Positions 52,991-61,957 of a stretch of DNA of 64,000 nt are shown here, in pieces (the stretch's first letter is position 1; each line of letters starts with the position of its first letter). The translations under genes were made by a program, and so were the position numbers. The stretch is from assembly GCA_963797005.1 (NCBI GenBank), contig CAWCOF010000011.1, positions 186,001 through 250,000 on the forward strand. The letters run 5' to 3'. This stretch comes from AWTP1-13 sp963797005 (GTDB lineage: Bacteria; Pseudomonadota; Alphaproteobacteria; Rhizobiales; Hyphomicrobiaceae). The notes under the pieces were generated by a model. The model had not been told where the DNA came from and did not search any database. It worked only from the letters and a program-made list of their open reading frames with translations.

Positions 52991-54457
52991 TCATGGGGCG
53001 CCGGAGTCAGCCGCCATCGACTGATCCGCGGCCGACGTCGCATCTTTCTTCAACAGATGCGCGATGGCGTTGGCATAGAAGGCCAGCAGCGCGCGCTCCT
53101 TCGGATTGGCGCGATAGACGCCGTCCCGCTCGCTGACCAGATGGCGCAGCCTCAGCATGCGAAGGCCCACCTCCACGGCATATTCCTGGTCCTGGCGGGG
53201 AACGTGCACGTGCGCGCCCTGCGCATTGAGCCGACGCATCAGGTCGAACACGGCGCCTTTCAGCTCGAAGCTCGACAGGCCGCGCTCGCCGGCCGCCAGC
53301 ATGGCGGTGGCGACGAGGGAGACGGGCAGCGCCGGCACGACGCGGCCGACCGCCTCCATCAGCTTCCCGCCCAGGCGCTCGATCTCGGCGAAGCGCTGCG
53401 CCTCGGGCAGCGCACGGAAGTCGATGCCGCGCGCGGCCACGTAGGCGCCGAGCGACATCGGCGGCCCGAAGCTGACGCAGGCGTAGCCGAAGCGATACCA
53501 GGTGCCCCTCAGCCGCCGCCACAGGCTCTTCAGTAGGAAGCCCGTCAGCACCAGCGGATTGAAGGCGAACCTCGGCCGCGCGCCCGGCGGCGACGATGCG
53601 GCCGCCGTCAGCACCCGGTCCTCCAGCACGCGGTCGTAGTTGAGCCCGACCGGCACGAACACGATGTCGCGCGGGCCGGCGGGATCGAAGCCCGACACCA
53701 TGTAGCTGAGCAAGCCCAGCTTCGGCGCCCTCAGCATCCCGTCGCGCGTCAGCCCGCCCTCGGGGAACACGGCCTGCGCCACGCCCGAGACCGTCGCCAT
53801 GTGCACGTAGCGCGCCAGCACCTTGCGATAGAGCGCGTTGGAGCTGTCGCGGCGCACGAAGTAGCCGCCCATGGCGCGGATCAGGCCCTGCAGCGCCCAC
53901 ACGCGCGCCCATTCGCCCACCGCGTAGGAGAGCGCCGAGCTCTGCGACACCAGGTACGTGACCAGCACGTAGTCCATGTTGGAGCGGTGATTGATCACGA
54001 ACACCACGGCGGCATCGTCCGGCACGCCGTAGAGGGCGTCCTCGTCGATGGCGCCGAGGCGCACGCGATAGAGCGCGGTGGAGAGGCGCTTGGCCAGCGC
54101 CGTGCCGACGCGGAAATAGGTGTAGGCCGAGAAGGAGGGCACGATCTCGCGCGCATAGCGTTTGGCGCGCGCCAGCGCCACGGTCTTGGGCTCAGCCCTG
54201 GCCTTGGCCTCGTCCTCGACGGCCTTCAGCACCTCGGGATCGAACAGCAGCTGCTCGATCAGCTGGCGCCGCCGGGCGAGCTTGAAGGGTTGGATCTTGA
54301 GGCGCAGGCGCTGGTTGAGCTCATCGATGGCCCGGTTGGCCCGCCGCCGCAGCCACCACCCCAGCGCCGGGCTGAACAGCCGGTCGACCAGCGCCACCGC
54401 CGCCAGCACACCGACCGCGATCGCCACCCACAGCGGCACTGTCACGGATGCCGTCAC
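52991..54457 (-). CDS. PlsB-like glycerol-3-phosphate acyltransferase
   Basis: A 488-residue membrane-associated acyltransferase for the first step of phospholipid synthesis. A membrane anchor (VPLWVAIAVGVLAAVALVD) leads to the acyltransferase blocks: VINHRSNMDYVLVTYL (HX4D), GGYFVRRDSSNALYRKVLARY, QAVFPEGGLTRDG, and FVPVGLNYDRVLED. The C-terminal region resembles the PlsB tail. The GTG at 54457 with GGGGAGGC upstream is preferred over the GTG at 54499. PlsB is usually longer in enterics; this shorter form is common in alphaproteobacteria, to my knowledge. Confidence 0.87.
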   Translation of the reverse strand: MTASVTVPLWVAIAVGVLAAVALVDRLFSPALGWWLRRRANRAIDELNQRLRLKIQPFKLARRRQLIEQLLFDPEVLKAVEDEAKARAEPKTVALARAKRYAREIVPSFSAYTYFRVGTALAKRLSTALYRVRLGAIDEDALYGVPDDAAVVFVINHRSNMDYVLVTYLVSQSSALSYAVGEWARVWALQGLIRAMGGYFVRRDSSNALYRKVLARYVHMATVSGVAQAVFPEGGLTRDGMLRAPKLGLLSYMVSGFDPAGPRDIVFVPVGLNYDRVLEDRVLTAAASSPPGARPRFAFNPLVLTGFLLKSLWRRLRGTWYRFGYACVSFGPPMSLGAYVAARGIDFRALPEAQRFAEIERLGGKLMEAVGRVVPALPVSLVATAMLAAGERGLSSFELKGAVFDLMRRLNAQGAHVHVPRQDQEYAVEVGLRMLRLRHLVSERDGVYRANPKERALLAFYANAIAHLLKKDATSAADQSMAADSGAP

Positions 54458-54557
54458 GCCCCACGCCTCCCCTCGATATGGCTGTCGCAATAGGACCACG
54501 AAAGGCGCGCACGTGGCTAGCGCTCGGTCACGCAGCCGAACGGCGGCGCGTCACACT

Positions 54558-54635
54558 CTTGCGTCCCCGGCCGGCGCGCGCGATCCGATCAGGATCGGCG
54601 CGCACCGAGCCGGGGCCTTGCCCACAGACGAAGAG
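54558..54635. repeat. REP-like palindrome, copy 1
   Basis: Ends are CTTGCGTCCCCGGCCGG and CCGAGCCGGGGCCTTGCCC, and the middle CGATCCGATCAGGATCGG is itself near-palindromic. A nearly identical copy lies 285 bases downstream in the same orientation at 54843-54919. Confidence 0.75.
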
Positions 54636-54842
54636 CACGCCCATCCGCGCCGGCGCGGGACTATCTTCCAAATTGCGGGGCAAGATCCCGGATAGCCTTG
54701 CCCCGGCTCGATGAGCCGGTTCTCGGCTTCCGGGAACGCAGGCGGAGAAGTCCGAGGCGCAGCCGCCACGCTCCGAGCGCTGACAAGGCGCACAAGTTGC
54801 AATGCACCTTGCCGTCGGAGCGCGCGAAGCCAATCCTCTCCA

Positions 54843-54919
54843 CTTGCGTCCCCGGCCGGCGCGCGCGATCCGACCAGGATCGGCGCGTGCCGAGCCGGGG
54901 TCTTGCCCGCCGATGAAGC
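54843..54919. repeat. REP-like palindrome, copy 2
   Basis: Same orientation as copy 1, with a few substitutions (GATCCGACCAGGATCGG in the centre). The two copies and the sequence between them fill the 530-base gap between the PlsB-like gene and higBA. I see no gene in the gap. Confidence 0.75.
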
Positions 54920-54944
54920 GCGCGACGATCATTCCTTTGAGTTC

Positions 54945-54972
54945 TTGACCTTTAGTATCATTACATGATACG
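54945..54972 (+). promoter_or_regulatory. Probable higBA promoter and operator
   Basis: TTGACC at 54945-54950 is a good -35. About 17 bases later, GATACG lies where a -10 is expected. Over the spacer and -10 lies the palindrome GTATCATTACATGATAC (54955-54971), with seven-base arms. Type II antitoxins repress their own operons, and a palindrome overlapping the promoter fits a HigA operator. Confidence 0.55.
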
Positions 54973-54992
54973 TACCCTGTGGATCGGCGGTC

Positions 54993-55598
54993 GTGATCAA
55001 GAGCTTCAAGGACAAGCGCGCCAAGGCCATCTTCGAGGGCCATCATCCCGGTAAAGGCTTTCCCGCCGATCTGATCCGGCCTGCCCGCCGCAAACTCGTC
55101 ATGCTTGCCGAGGCCAGAGCGCTCGACGACTTGCGCAGCCCGCCGAGCAACCATCTCGAGGCCTTGAAGGGAAGTCGCGTCGGCCAGTATTCAATCAGGA
55201 TCAACAATCAGTGGCGGCTATGCTTCGTTTGGACTGGCACAGACGCCGAGAACGTAGAGATCGTGGACTATCCACTGAGGACTGGAGAGACTAGGCACGT
55301 GAAGAAGAACCCACTGGCCCCCATCCATCCAGGCGAGATCCTGCGCGAGGAGTTCCTCGCGCCCCTGGGCATGACCCCCTACGCGCTGGCGGCACTGCTG
55401 CGCGTGCCGCGCACCCGCATCGAGCGCCTGGTGCGCGAGGAGACCGCGGTCACGCCGGACACTGCCCTGAGGCTCGCCCGCTACTTCGGCACCACGCCGG
55501 AGTTCTGGCTCGGCATCCAGAGCCGCTTCGACGTCGAGACGGCGCGCCGGACTATCGATGCCGACATCGCCGCGATCAAGCCGCGGAAGACGGCGTGA
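54993..55598 (+). CDS. higBA: HigB toxin and HigA antitoxin read as one frame
   Basis: A single 201-residue frame holds both partners of a type II toxin-antitoxin system. Residues 1-93 match HigB, an mRNA-cutting RelE-like toxin: MIKSFKDKRAKAIFEGHHPG, LEALKGSRVGQYSIRINNQW, and VEIVDY at the usual end. Residues 103-201 match HigA: PIHPGEILREEFLAPLGMTP, then a helix-turn-helix ALAALLRVPRTRIERLVRE. At 55271, GACTATCCACTGAGG would become GAC TAT CAC TGA if one C were removed, giving a normal HigB end (VDYH, stop), and HigA would start at the GTG at 55299. So the fusion may be an insertion artefact or a real fusion. Confidence 0.88.
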   Translation: MIKSFKDKRAKAIFEGHHPGKGFPADLIRPARRKLVMLAEARALDDLRSPPSNHLEALKGSRVGQYSIRINNQWRLCFVWTGTDAENVEIVDYPLRTGETRHVKKNPLAPIHPGEILREEFLAPLGMTPYALAALLRVPRTRIERLVREETAVTPDTALRLARYFGTTPEFWLGIQSRFDVETARRTIDADIAAIKPRKTA

Positions 55599-55825
55599 CA
55601 TCAGTTTGCGGCCGCGCCGGAAACTCGCCGCCCTTGTTATCGAAACTCCAGTCGTGCCATAAGGATTGCAAGGGGCGCTTCGCGATTGCCCCGTGAAGCT
55701 ACGACTGAAAAATCGCGTCCCCACTCCCAGATGGAGGGACGCCATGCCGCCGGCGGCACTCACTACTCCATGGCACGATCCCGCTCTCGTCGGTTCGACG
55801 AAAACGCCTCTCATGGGTGACGGCA

Positions 55826-57058
55826 ATGCACCACCCGCTTGACCTGGACGCGGTCGGCGAGGAGATGCACCGCCGAACAGCGACCTCCATCTATGGGGGC
55901 AGGGCGCTGCGCGATTTCGGGGATGGATTCATCGCCGTACTGCTTCCGGTCTACCTCACGGCACTCGGACTGGGCGCTTTCGAGGTGGGCGTCGTTGCGA
56001 CCGTTGCGCTGCTCGGCTCTGCGCTGATGACGCTTGCTATCGGGTTCTTCGGTACCCGGGCGGATCAAAGACATCTGCTCCTGGCGGCATGTGCCCTGAT
56101 GACGGCGACGGGGCTGCTGTTCGCGGGCGCGGGCACGTACCCGGTCATTCTTCTTGTCGCCTTGATGGGAACGATCAATCCATCGTCGGGCAGCGTCAGC
56201 ATTTTCGTGCCCTTGGAACACGCGCTGTTGTCCCGCTCCGTCGCCGACGGCGAGCGCACGCGCATGTTTGCGCGCTATAGCCTGATTGGTGCCCTGGCCG
56301 CTGCCGTCGGCTCGCTCGCCGCGGCCAGTCCAGATGTGCTCGCCGGCTTCGGCATCTCCCGTCTCGACGCGCTGAGAGGCATGTTCGTCCTGTATGCACT
56401 GCTCGGCGTGGCGGCATGTTTCATCTATGCCGGCATTCCCGAGCAGCCAAGGCCCGCCACCGCGAAGGCGGCATCGCCCCTGGGTCCTTCGCGCACGATC
56501 GTCTACAAGATGGCTGCCTTGTTCAGTGTAGATGCTTTTGCGGGCGGTTTTGCCGTTCAGTCGCTGGTTGCTCTTTGGCTCTTCAGCAAGTTCGGACTTT
56601 CACTTGCGGCCGCCGGGCTGTTCTTTTTCTGGTCCGGCGTGCTGGCCGCCTTTTCGTTCCCCGTCGCGGCATGGCTCGCCCGCCGCATCGGCCTCGTGAA
56701 TACGATGGTCTTCACGCATATTCCCTCCAGCCTGTGCCTGATACTGGCAGCCGTCTCACCGAGCTTGGAGATCGCGCTCGCGCTGCTGTTGGTGCGTGCC
56801 GCGCTGTCGCAGATGGACGTGCCGACCCGCTCGTCCTACGTCATGGCGGTCGTGACGCCGCCCGAACGTCCGGCCGCGGCGAGCGTTACCAGCGTTCCCC
56901 GCAGCCTCGCAGCGGCTTCGAGCCCGGCCATCGCCGGCGCATTCTTTGCCGCCGGTTTGGATGCCTGGCCGCTCGTGATTTGCGGTGTCCTCAAGATCCT
57001 TTACGACTTGGCGCTGCTCTGGATGTTCCGGCACGTCAAACCGCCGGAAGAGCGATAG
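55826..57058 (+). CDS. MFS transporter
   Basis: A 410-residue membrane transporter with about twelve hydrophobic segments. It has GGRALRDFGDGFIAVLLPVY, an A-loop motif GFFGTRADQRHLLLAACALM between helices 2 and 3, and FVPLEHALLSRSVADGERTR in the middle. The second half has PTRSSYVMAVVTPPERPAAA. The substrate is unknown. The ATG at 55826 (MHHPLDLDAVG) is preferred over a GTG at 55817, though neither has a strong ribosome site. GC content is a little lower than in the flanking genes. An LLM-type oxidoreductase gene follows. Confidence 0.87.
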   Translation: MHHPLDLDAVGEEMHRRTATSIYGGRALRDFGDGFIAVLLPVYLTALGLGAFEVGVVATVALLGSALMTLAIGFFGTRADQRHLLLAACALMTATGLLFAGAGTYPVILLVALMGTINPSSGSVSIFVPLEHALLSRSVADGERTRMFARYSLIGALAAAVGSLAAASPDVLAGFGISRLDALRGMFVLYALLGVAACFIYAGIPEQPRPATAKAASPLGPSRTIVYKMAALFSVDAFAGGFAVQSLVALWLFSKFGLSLAAAGLFFFWSGVLAAFSFPVAAWLARRIGLVNTMVFTHIPSSLCLILAAVSPSLEIALALLLVRAALSQMDVPTRSSYVMAVVTPPERPAAASVTSVPRSLAAASSPAIAGAFFAAGLDAWPLVICGVLKILYDLALLWMFRHVKPPEER

Positions 57059-57108
57059 GGCGGCAGGGAGCGTTGCGCTGATCGCCGCAAGCTGGGAGAG
57101 AAGATACC

Positions 57109-58143
57109 GTGGATCGAGAACCCAATATGCGGCGGCCACCAAAGCTTGGCGTCGCGCTGTGGGGGACGCGGCCGGTGCGCGAGCTCGTCGAGGAGGTGCG
57201 GCTCGCCGAGCGGCTCGGGTTCGAAAGCGTGTGGGTGATCGATTCCCAGCTGATCTGCCGCGACATCTTCGTGACGCTCGCCGCCTGCCTCGCCGCCACC
57301 TCGCGCATCGCGCTGGCAACCGGCGTCACGCAGCCGCGCACGCGCCATGTCAGCGCCACGGCGAGCGCGATCGCGACCTTGGAGGAGATGTTTCCCGGCC
57401 GCGTGCTGGCCGGCGTCGGCGCCGGCTTCAGCTCGCTGCGCACGATCGGCATGGGCCCCGCCAAGGCGAGCGAGCTGGAACGGTTCGTGCTCGACCTGAA
57501 GACGCTGCTCGGCAAGGGCAGCGCCGACTACGACAACGGCGTGCGGGGCGGCATCACCTGGCTCGACCGCCCCTGTCCCGCCGAGGTCGTCGTTGCCGCC
57601 TCGGGGCCGAGGATCACGCAGCTCGCCGCCCGGATCGCCGACGGCGCCATCCTCCTGCAGGGCGTCGCGCCGGACCTGCTCGACCGCGGCATCGGCTGGC
57701 TGCGGGACGGCGCCGCGCAAGCCGGCCGCGACTTCGACGCGCTCAGCGTCACCTGCTGGACGCCGCTGGGCATCGGCGCCACGCCGGCGGCAGGTCGCAA
57801 CGAGGTGCGTGCGCGCGTCGCCTCCGCCCTCATGCAGGGAAGCCCGGACCGGCTCGAGGGCGAGGAGCGGGAGGAAGCTGCCAGGCTGAAGGCGTCCTAT
57901 AGCGACTACGCGCATGCGGCATCCCGGCCCGATCACGCCGCCCTCGTCTCGGACCGCATGGTCGCCCGCTACGCCATCGCCGGCGATACGACCGAGGTTG
58001 CCGAGCGCCTGGCAGCGCTCATGGCGCACCCGCGGCTCGACCGCATCGTGCTCACCCCCCAGGGCGGCGCGGCCACCCTGGAGGACGTGCTGCTGACGCT
58101 GGAGAAGCACGTGCTCCCGAAGCTCAAGAGCGCGGCCGGCTAA
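57109..58143 (+). CDS. LLM-class flavin-dependent oxidoreductase
   Basis: A 344-residue TIM-barrel flavoenzyme of the luciferase-like family. Features are KLGVALWGTRPVRELVEEVR, AERLGFESVWVIDSQL, RIALATGVTQPRTRHVSATA, FPGRVLAGVGAGFSSLRTIG and AASGPRITQLAARIADGAIL. It may use F420 or FMN; the sequence is closest to F420-linked types by feel, not by proof. GTG at 57109 has GGGAGAGAAG upstream and is preferred over ATG at 57127. It follows the MFS gene by 50 bases. Confidence 0.87.
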   Translation: MDREPNMRRPPKLGVALWGTRPVRELVEEVRLAERLGFESVWVIDSQLICRDIFVTLAACLAATSRIALATGVTQPRTRHVSATASAIATLEEMFPGRVLAGVGAGFSSLRTIGMGPAKASELERFVLDLKTLLGKGSADYDNGVRGGITWLDRPCPAEVVVAASGPRITQLAARIADGAILLQGVAPDLLDRGIGWLRDGAAQAGRDFDALSVTCWTPLGIGATPAAGRNEVRARVASALMQGSPDRLEGEEREEAARLKASYSDYAHAASRPDHAALVSDRMVARYAIAGDTTEVAERLAALMAHPRLDRIVLTPQGGAATLEDVLLTLEKHVLPKLKSAAG

Positions 58144-58164
58144 AGACCGCCCGCCTCAGTCCCC

Positions 58165-58929
58165 TCAGTCGAAGGCGATCTCGACCTTGCCGAGGTCCCC
58201 GAACGCCGCCACCGCCACGTCGCCCGGGTGGACCGGGTCGAAGCCCGTGCAGGTGCCGGTCGAGACGATCTCTCCCGCCCTCAGCCCGCGTCCCGCGGCC
58301 GATCGGTCGTTGGCAAGCCACACAAGCACATTGAGCGGATCACCGAGCGCGCGGCTCCCCGTCCCCTCGCCGCGTGGCGCGCCGTTGATGGTCATGGTCA
58401 CGCGGTGGGCCTTGAGATCGCGCCCATCCCAGCGGGTCCACGGCCCGAGGGCGAGCGCGATGTTCACGCCGCAGTCCGCCGTGGTCAGGAACCGTCCCTT
58501 CCCCGCCAGGCCGCCGGCAAAGCGGGTGCCGACCACCTCGATGGCACCGGCCACCCCGTCCACCGCCGCCGCCACCTCTGCCAGCGTGTACGCGGCGGCG
58601 CGCGGCGCAAGATCGCGCGCCATCCGGAAGGCGAACTCGCCTTCCACCGCCGGCATGTGCGCCGGCGTGAGCCTGACGCGGGCGGGGGTGTCATGAACAT
58701 AGGGCCCCAGCAGGACACCCCAGCCGGGCTCGTCCGTGCCGAGCAGCTTCTGCGCCTCCGCGCTCGTCGAGCCGACCTTGTAGCCGCGCCGCGCGTGGCC
58801 GCTGAGCGCCGCTATCTCCTCCTGGATCGCGTACGCCTCCTCCTTGGTGCGCGGCGGCTCGCACGCGGCCGCCTCCACGACGCCGCCCGACACCCGCGCC
58901 TCCCACAGCAGTTGCGCCAGCTTTGTCAC
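58165..58929 (-). CDS. 2-keto-4-pentenoate hydratase-family protein
   Basis: A 254-residue protein of the fumarylacetoacetate hydrolase/MhpD family. Motifs are YAIQEEIAALSGHARRGYKV, the metal-binding VEGEFAFRMARDL, AIEVVGTRF, and GDPLNVLVWLAND with ending STGTCTGFDPVHPGD. Such enzymes hydrate 2-hydroxypenta-2,4-dienoate in aromatic meta-cleavage or act as oxaloacetate-like decarboxylases. The GTG at 58929 with GAGG upstream is chosen; ATG at 58947 is an alternative. No other aromatic-degradation gene is in view. Confidence 0.85.
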   Translation of the reverse strand: MTKLAQLLWEARVSGGVVEAAACEPPRTKEEAYAIQEEIAALSGHARRGYKVGSTSAEAQKLLGTDEPGWGVLLGPYVHDTPARVRLTPAHMPAVEGEFAFRMARDLAPRAAAYTLAEVAAAVDGVAGAIEVVGTRFAGGLAGKGRFLTTADCGVNIALALGPWTRWDGRDLKAHRVTMTINGAPRGEGTGSRALGDPLNVLVWLANDRSAAGRGLRAGEIVSTGTCTGFDPVHPGDVAVAAFGDLGKVEIAFD

Positions 58930-59011
58930 GGCATCCCTCAAGCACATTTGTCGGCTGATCGGCGCGGCCGTCCTCGCGGACGGGCGGCCCCGATCCCGCG
59001 TCACATGAAAA

Positions 59012-59440
59012 TGCCAGTCGGCCTGTAAGCCGGGTTCTGTCTGGAGGGTTGCCCCTCCGCGACGGCCATTCCTCTGGGAGCGGAATTGCTCCCGCCCTCG
59101 AGCAACCAACCCGGGCGGCGGCCGGGATTTCGCCTGGGCCCCGGCGCCCACTCGCGTGTCGCCGGCACCCGTGCCGCCCCTATTCGGTCTTGCTCCCGGT
59201 GGGGTTTGCCGTGCCGCTGCCGTTACCGGCCGCGCGGTGCGCTCTTACCGCACCTTTTCACCCTTGCCGCGCAAGGCTCGCGCCCGCGCCGGCGGTCTCT
59301 TCTCTGTGGCACTTTCCCTGGGGTCGCCCCCGGCGGCCGTTAGCCGCCACCGTCAATCCCTGGAGCCCGGACTTTCCTCCACCGCGCGCTTCTGGCCGCA
59401 AAGCCTCATCGCGCGACAGCGGCCGTCCAGCCGACTGGCA
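59012..59440 (-). ncRNA. rnpB: RNase P RNA
   Basis: Read on the minus strand, the RNA starts TGCCAGTCGGCTG and ends GGCCGACTGGC, so the ends pair as helix P1. The hallmark GAGGAAAGTCCGGGCTCC of helix P4 and the J regions is near the 5' side (59364-59384). The conserved ACAGAACCCGGCTTACAG is near the 3' end. About 429 nucleotides, bacterial type A. It is the catalytic RNA that trims tRNA precursors. Its promoter is directly upstream. Confidence 0.95.
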
Positions 59441-59446
59441 GGAACG

Positions 59447-59475
59447 AATAAGGGGGCTAAGGCGCGCCGGGTCAA
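59447..59475 (-). promoter_or_regulatory. rnpB promoter
   Basis: On the minus strand, TTGACC (59470-59475) and CTTATT (59447-59452) are separated by 17 bases, a good sigma-70-type pair. The RNA would start about 7 bases downstream, at its P1 helix. This is one of the clearest promoters in the window. Confidence 0.7.
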
Positions 59476-59484
59476 GGGGCCCGC

Positions 59485-60856
59485 TCATGGGCCAGCCCCT
59501 CGGCACCGGCAGACTTCGGGTTGCGCTACTTCAGCGGCTAGGCGACTGGGTCCGAACTTTACTTGAAGCTGCACCGAGACGATGTCGCCGCTTTCCTTGG
59601 CCGTCGCCGGTAACAGTAGATTGTGCGTCGAGCTTTGCCGGTGCGAACGGTGCGTCTTCTTCGAAAAGACATGGGTGTAGCCGAAGTCGATCGATGTCTT
59701 CTCCGAGAGCCTTAGGTCAGCGCCGGCGCTGGCCCACCAGCGGTCGCTATCCGGTACCTGGAGCAACCGCTCGTCAGCATTCTGTATCGGCGACTTCTCG
59801 AACGCCAGGCCGGTGCGCACGGTCAGCTTGTGGTTCATGTCGTATTCGACGCCGCCGCAGAACAACCAGCTGTCATGCCACTTGCCATCGAGACTTAGAA
59901 TTGGAAGCCCGAAGTTCCCTGCAAGAAGCTCTGTGTCCGGCAATCGGGATCGAGGTTGAACCGGCTCCAATTGGTCCACTCGACTGTGCCGAGCAGGCGA
60001 AGACGAGGGGCGATGGCTTGCCTTACAGCTCAAGGTCACGATTTCCGGAGTCTTGAAGGTTGCCTTGACGCCGGCGAACGTCGAGACACCGGGAACTTCC
60101 AAATCGACCCTTCAGATCGTGATCGAAACGGAGGATCGAAAGCCTAGGCCGACGCTGGTCGACTTGGTGGGTTGCCAGAGCAGACCTCCGGTGAAGCCGA
60201 CGCCGAGGCTGTCGTTGACATCGGCTGTGGCAGTGCCCCCCAACGGAGAAGCGAACCTGAAACAGCAGGCTCATGTACTCGAACTGCACGCCCGCGCCCA
60301 CGAACAGGCCCGGCGCGAGCTGATAGCTAAGTGTCGGAGATGCGTTGAGCGTGAACATCTTCGACGTGGTGCCGACGTAGCGCCCCTGCCAGGTCGCATC
60401 GTCCGGTTTGGTCGCCAGCCCGAACGGCGAGTTGATGGAGATGCCCAGCACCAGGTCCTTGCTGAGACGGTAGGCCCCGTAGCTCGCCGGAACGAGCGCA
60501 AGCATACCAATGTCGGTCGAACTCGAACCGGGGACGGGGACAATCGCGGGGCCAGGAACGACGAGAGTTGCGCTCGTCGCATCCAAATCCGAACTTGGAA
60601 TGATCAGCGCGTAGTTGCTTTCAGTCGTGATGCCCCAACCGGCGATGCCGAACGCTGCCGGGTTCCAGAAGCCGGAGCTGAGATCGTATCCCGCCGCCGA
60701 GCCTGCAAAAGACGAGCCCTGAGAGGACGCGGATTGTTCCCGGACTGCAAAACCACCGGCTTGCGCCACTTGCCCGACCAGCAGGAGAGCGCCTGCAGCC
60801 ACGAGCCCGGACAACGCACAACGCTCACACGAACGCATACTTCCCCCCATACTCAC
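59485..60856 (-). pseudogene. FadL/TodX-family outer-membrane porin, many frame breaks
   Basis: The N-terminal part reads well: signal peptide LSGLVAAGALLLVGQVAQA, then GGFAVREQSASSQGSSFAGS and AAGYDLSSGFWNPAAFGIAG, the start of a hydrophobic-compound porin. It goes on through DIGMLALVPASYGAYRLSKD. After about 60265 the protein can be followed only by changing frame several times: VNDSLGVGFTGGLLWQPTKS, VSTFAGVKATFKTPEIVTLS, then DGKWHDSW and GGVEYDMNHKLTVRTGLAFE, then TSIDFGYTHVF. At least five breaks lie in about 800 bases. Most can be fixed by removing bases, so poor local sequence is possible, but a true pseudogene is equally open. Confidence 0.72.
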
Positions 60857-61027
60857 AACTTGCGAATATCTTAGGCAGAAGGACCGACAGGACGCGGATC
60901 GATTTGTTAACGAAACGATCGAATCAAACGACGGTGTGGCTCCCTAGCCACGGCCCTTCGCCGGCCCGGTCACACGATGATCGGCCCCGGGATGCGCGCA
61001 GCATTCCCCCCGGGTCAACGGCGCCGG

Positions 61028-61957
61028 TCAACGCTGCCGCGGCCGGTTGACCAGGTAGATCCCGAACGCAATCAGCGCCAGGGCGGCGGCGAGGCTCGGC
61101 GTAAATGCCTCACCCAGCATGAGATTGCCGGCCACCACGCCAAACACCGGCGACAGGAAGGTGAAGGCGGAGACCCGCGTCGGCGGATAGTTCCGCACCA
61201 GCCAGAACCAGGCGATGTAGCTGATGAAGGCGACGACGGTGACGGTGTAGATGAAGGCCAGCAGCACCGGCCCGCTCAGATCGGTGATGCCCGGCTCCCC
61301 CGCCAAGTATGACAGGGGCGGCAGCACGATCCCTGATATCCCGAGCTGATAGAGCAGCATCTTCTCGGGTGTCGCCGACCTGAGCGCGGTGGTGCGCACG
61401 AGCACGGTGGTTGCGCCCCACAGCACCGCCGCCAGCAGCGAGAGGAGATCGCCGGCCAGTGTCGGCTGGCCGGGCGCGGCGAAGCCCTCGCCCATGGCGA
61501 CCGCCAGCCCACCGAGTGCGGCCGTGAGGCCGGCGAGCTTCGCCAATGTCAGGCGATCCCCGGGAATGAAATAATGCGCGCCGAACGCCACCACGAACGG
61601 TGCCAGATAGAGCAGCACGACGCCGCGCGAGGCGGTGGTGAGGCTCAGTCCGAGGTAGAGGACTGCGAACTCCGCACCAAACAGCAAGCCGATGCCAATG
61701 CCCGGCCACAGCGTGCGGTCGCGCTCGAACAGCTTCAAGCCCCGCGCCTTGGCCCATGCCAGCACCAGGAGGCCAGCCAGCAAGGACCTCAACCCGGCCT
61801 GCAGGATCGGCGGGATGCCGGCGTTGGCGATCTTGATCGCCACCTGGTTGACGCCCCAGGCCGCGCAGCAACCCACAACCGCCACCACCGCCCGCGCATC
61901 GAGGCGATCGGCCACCGCAGCCACGGATGGGGCACCCATCTTCTCGGCGACGCTCAT
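61028..61957 (-). CDS. EamA/DMT-family transporter
   Basis: A 309-residue inner-membrane protein with ten hydrophobic segments in two EamA repeats. The first holds CCAAWGVNQVAIKIANAGIP and ILQAGLRSLLAGLLVLAWAK. The second holds LLAAVLWGATTVLVRTTAL and PVFGVVAGNLMLGEAFTPSL. Such proteins export amino acids, sugars or metabolites. It overlaps the upstream amidase gene by four bases, so it is the last gene of a djlA-like/ampD-like/EamA operon. Confidence 0.9.
   Translation of the reverse strand: MSVAEKMGAPSVAAVADRLDARAVVAVVGCCAAWGVNQVAIKIANAGIPPILQAGLRSLLAGLLVLAWAKARGLKLFERDRTLWPGIGIGLLFGAEFAVLYLGLSLTTASRGVVLLYLAPFVVAFGAHYFIPGDRLTLAKLAGLTAALGGLAVAMGEGFAAPGQPTLAGDLLSLLAAVLWGATTVLVRTTALRSATPEKMLLYQLGISGIVLPPLSYLAGEPGITDLSGPVLLAFIYTVTVVAFISYIAWFWLVRNYPPTRVSAFTFLSPVFGVVAGNLMLGEAFTPSLAAALALIAFGIYLVNRPRQR

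Noticed and set aside
54528..55154. Low-molecular-weight phosphatase start (MGVLFVCGQ) on the minus strand
   Set aside because: The similarity is only nine residues and runs straight into the REP-like palindrome; no further phosphatase motif follows.
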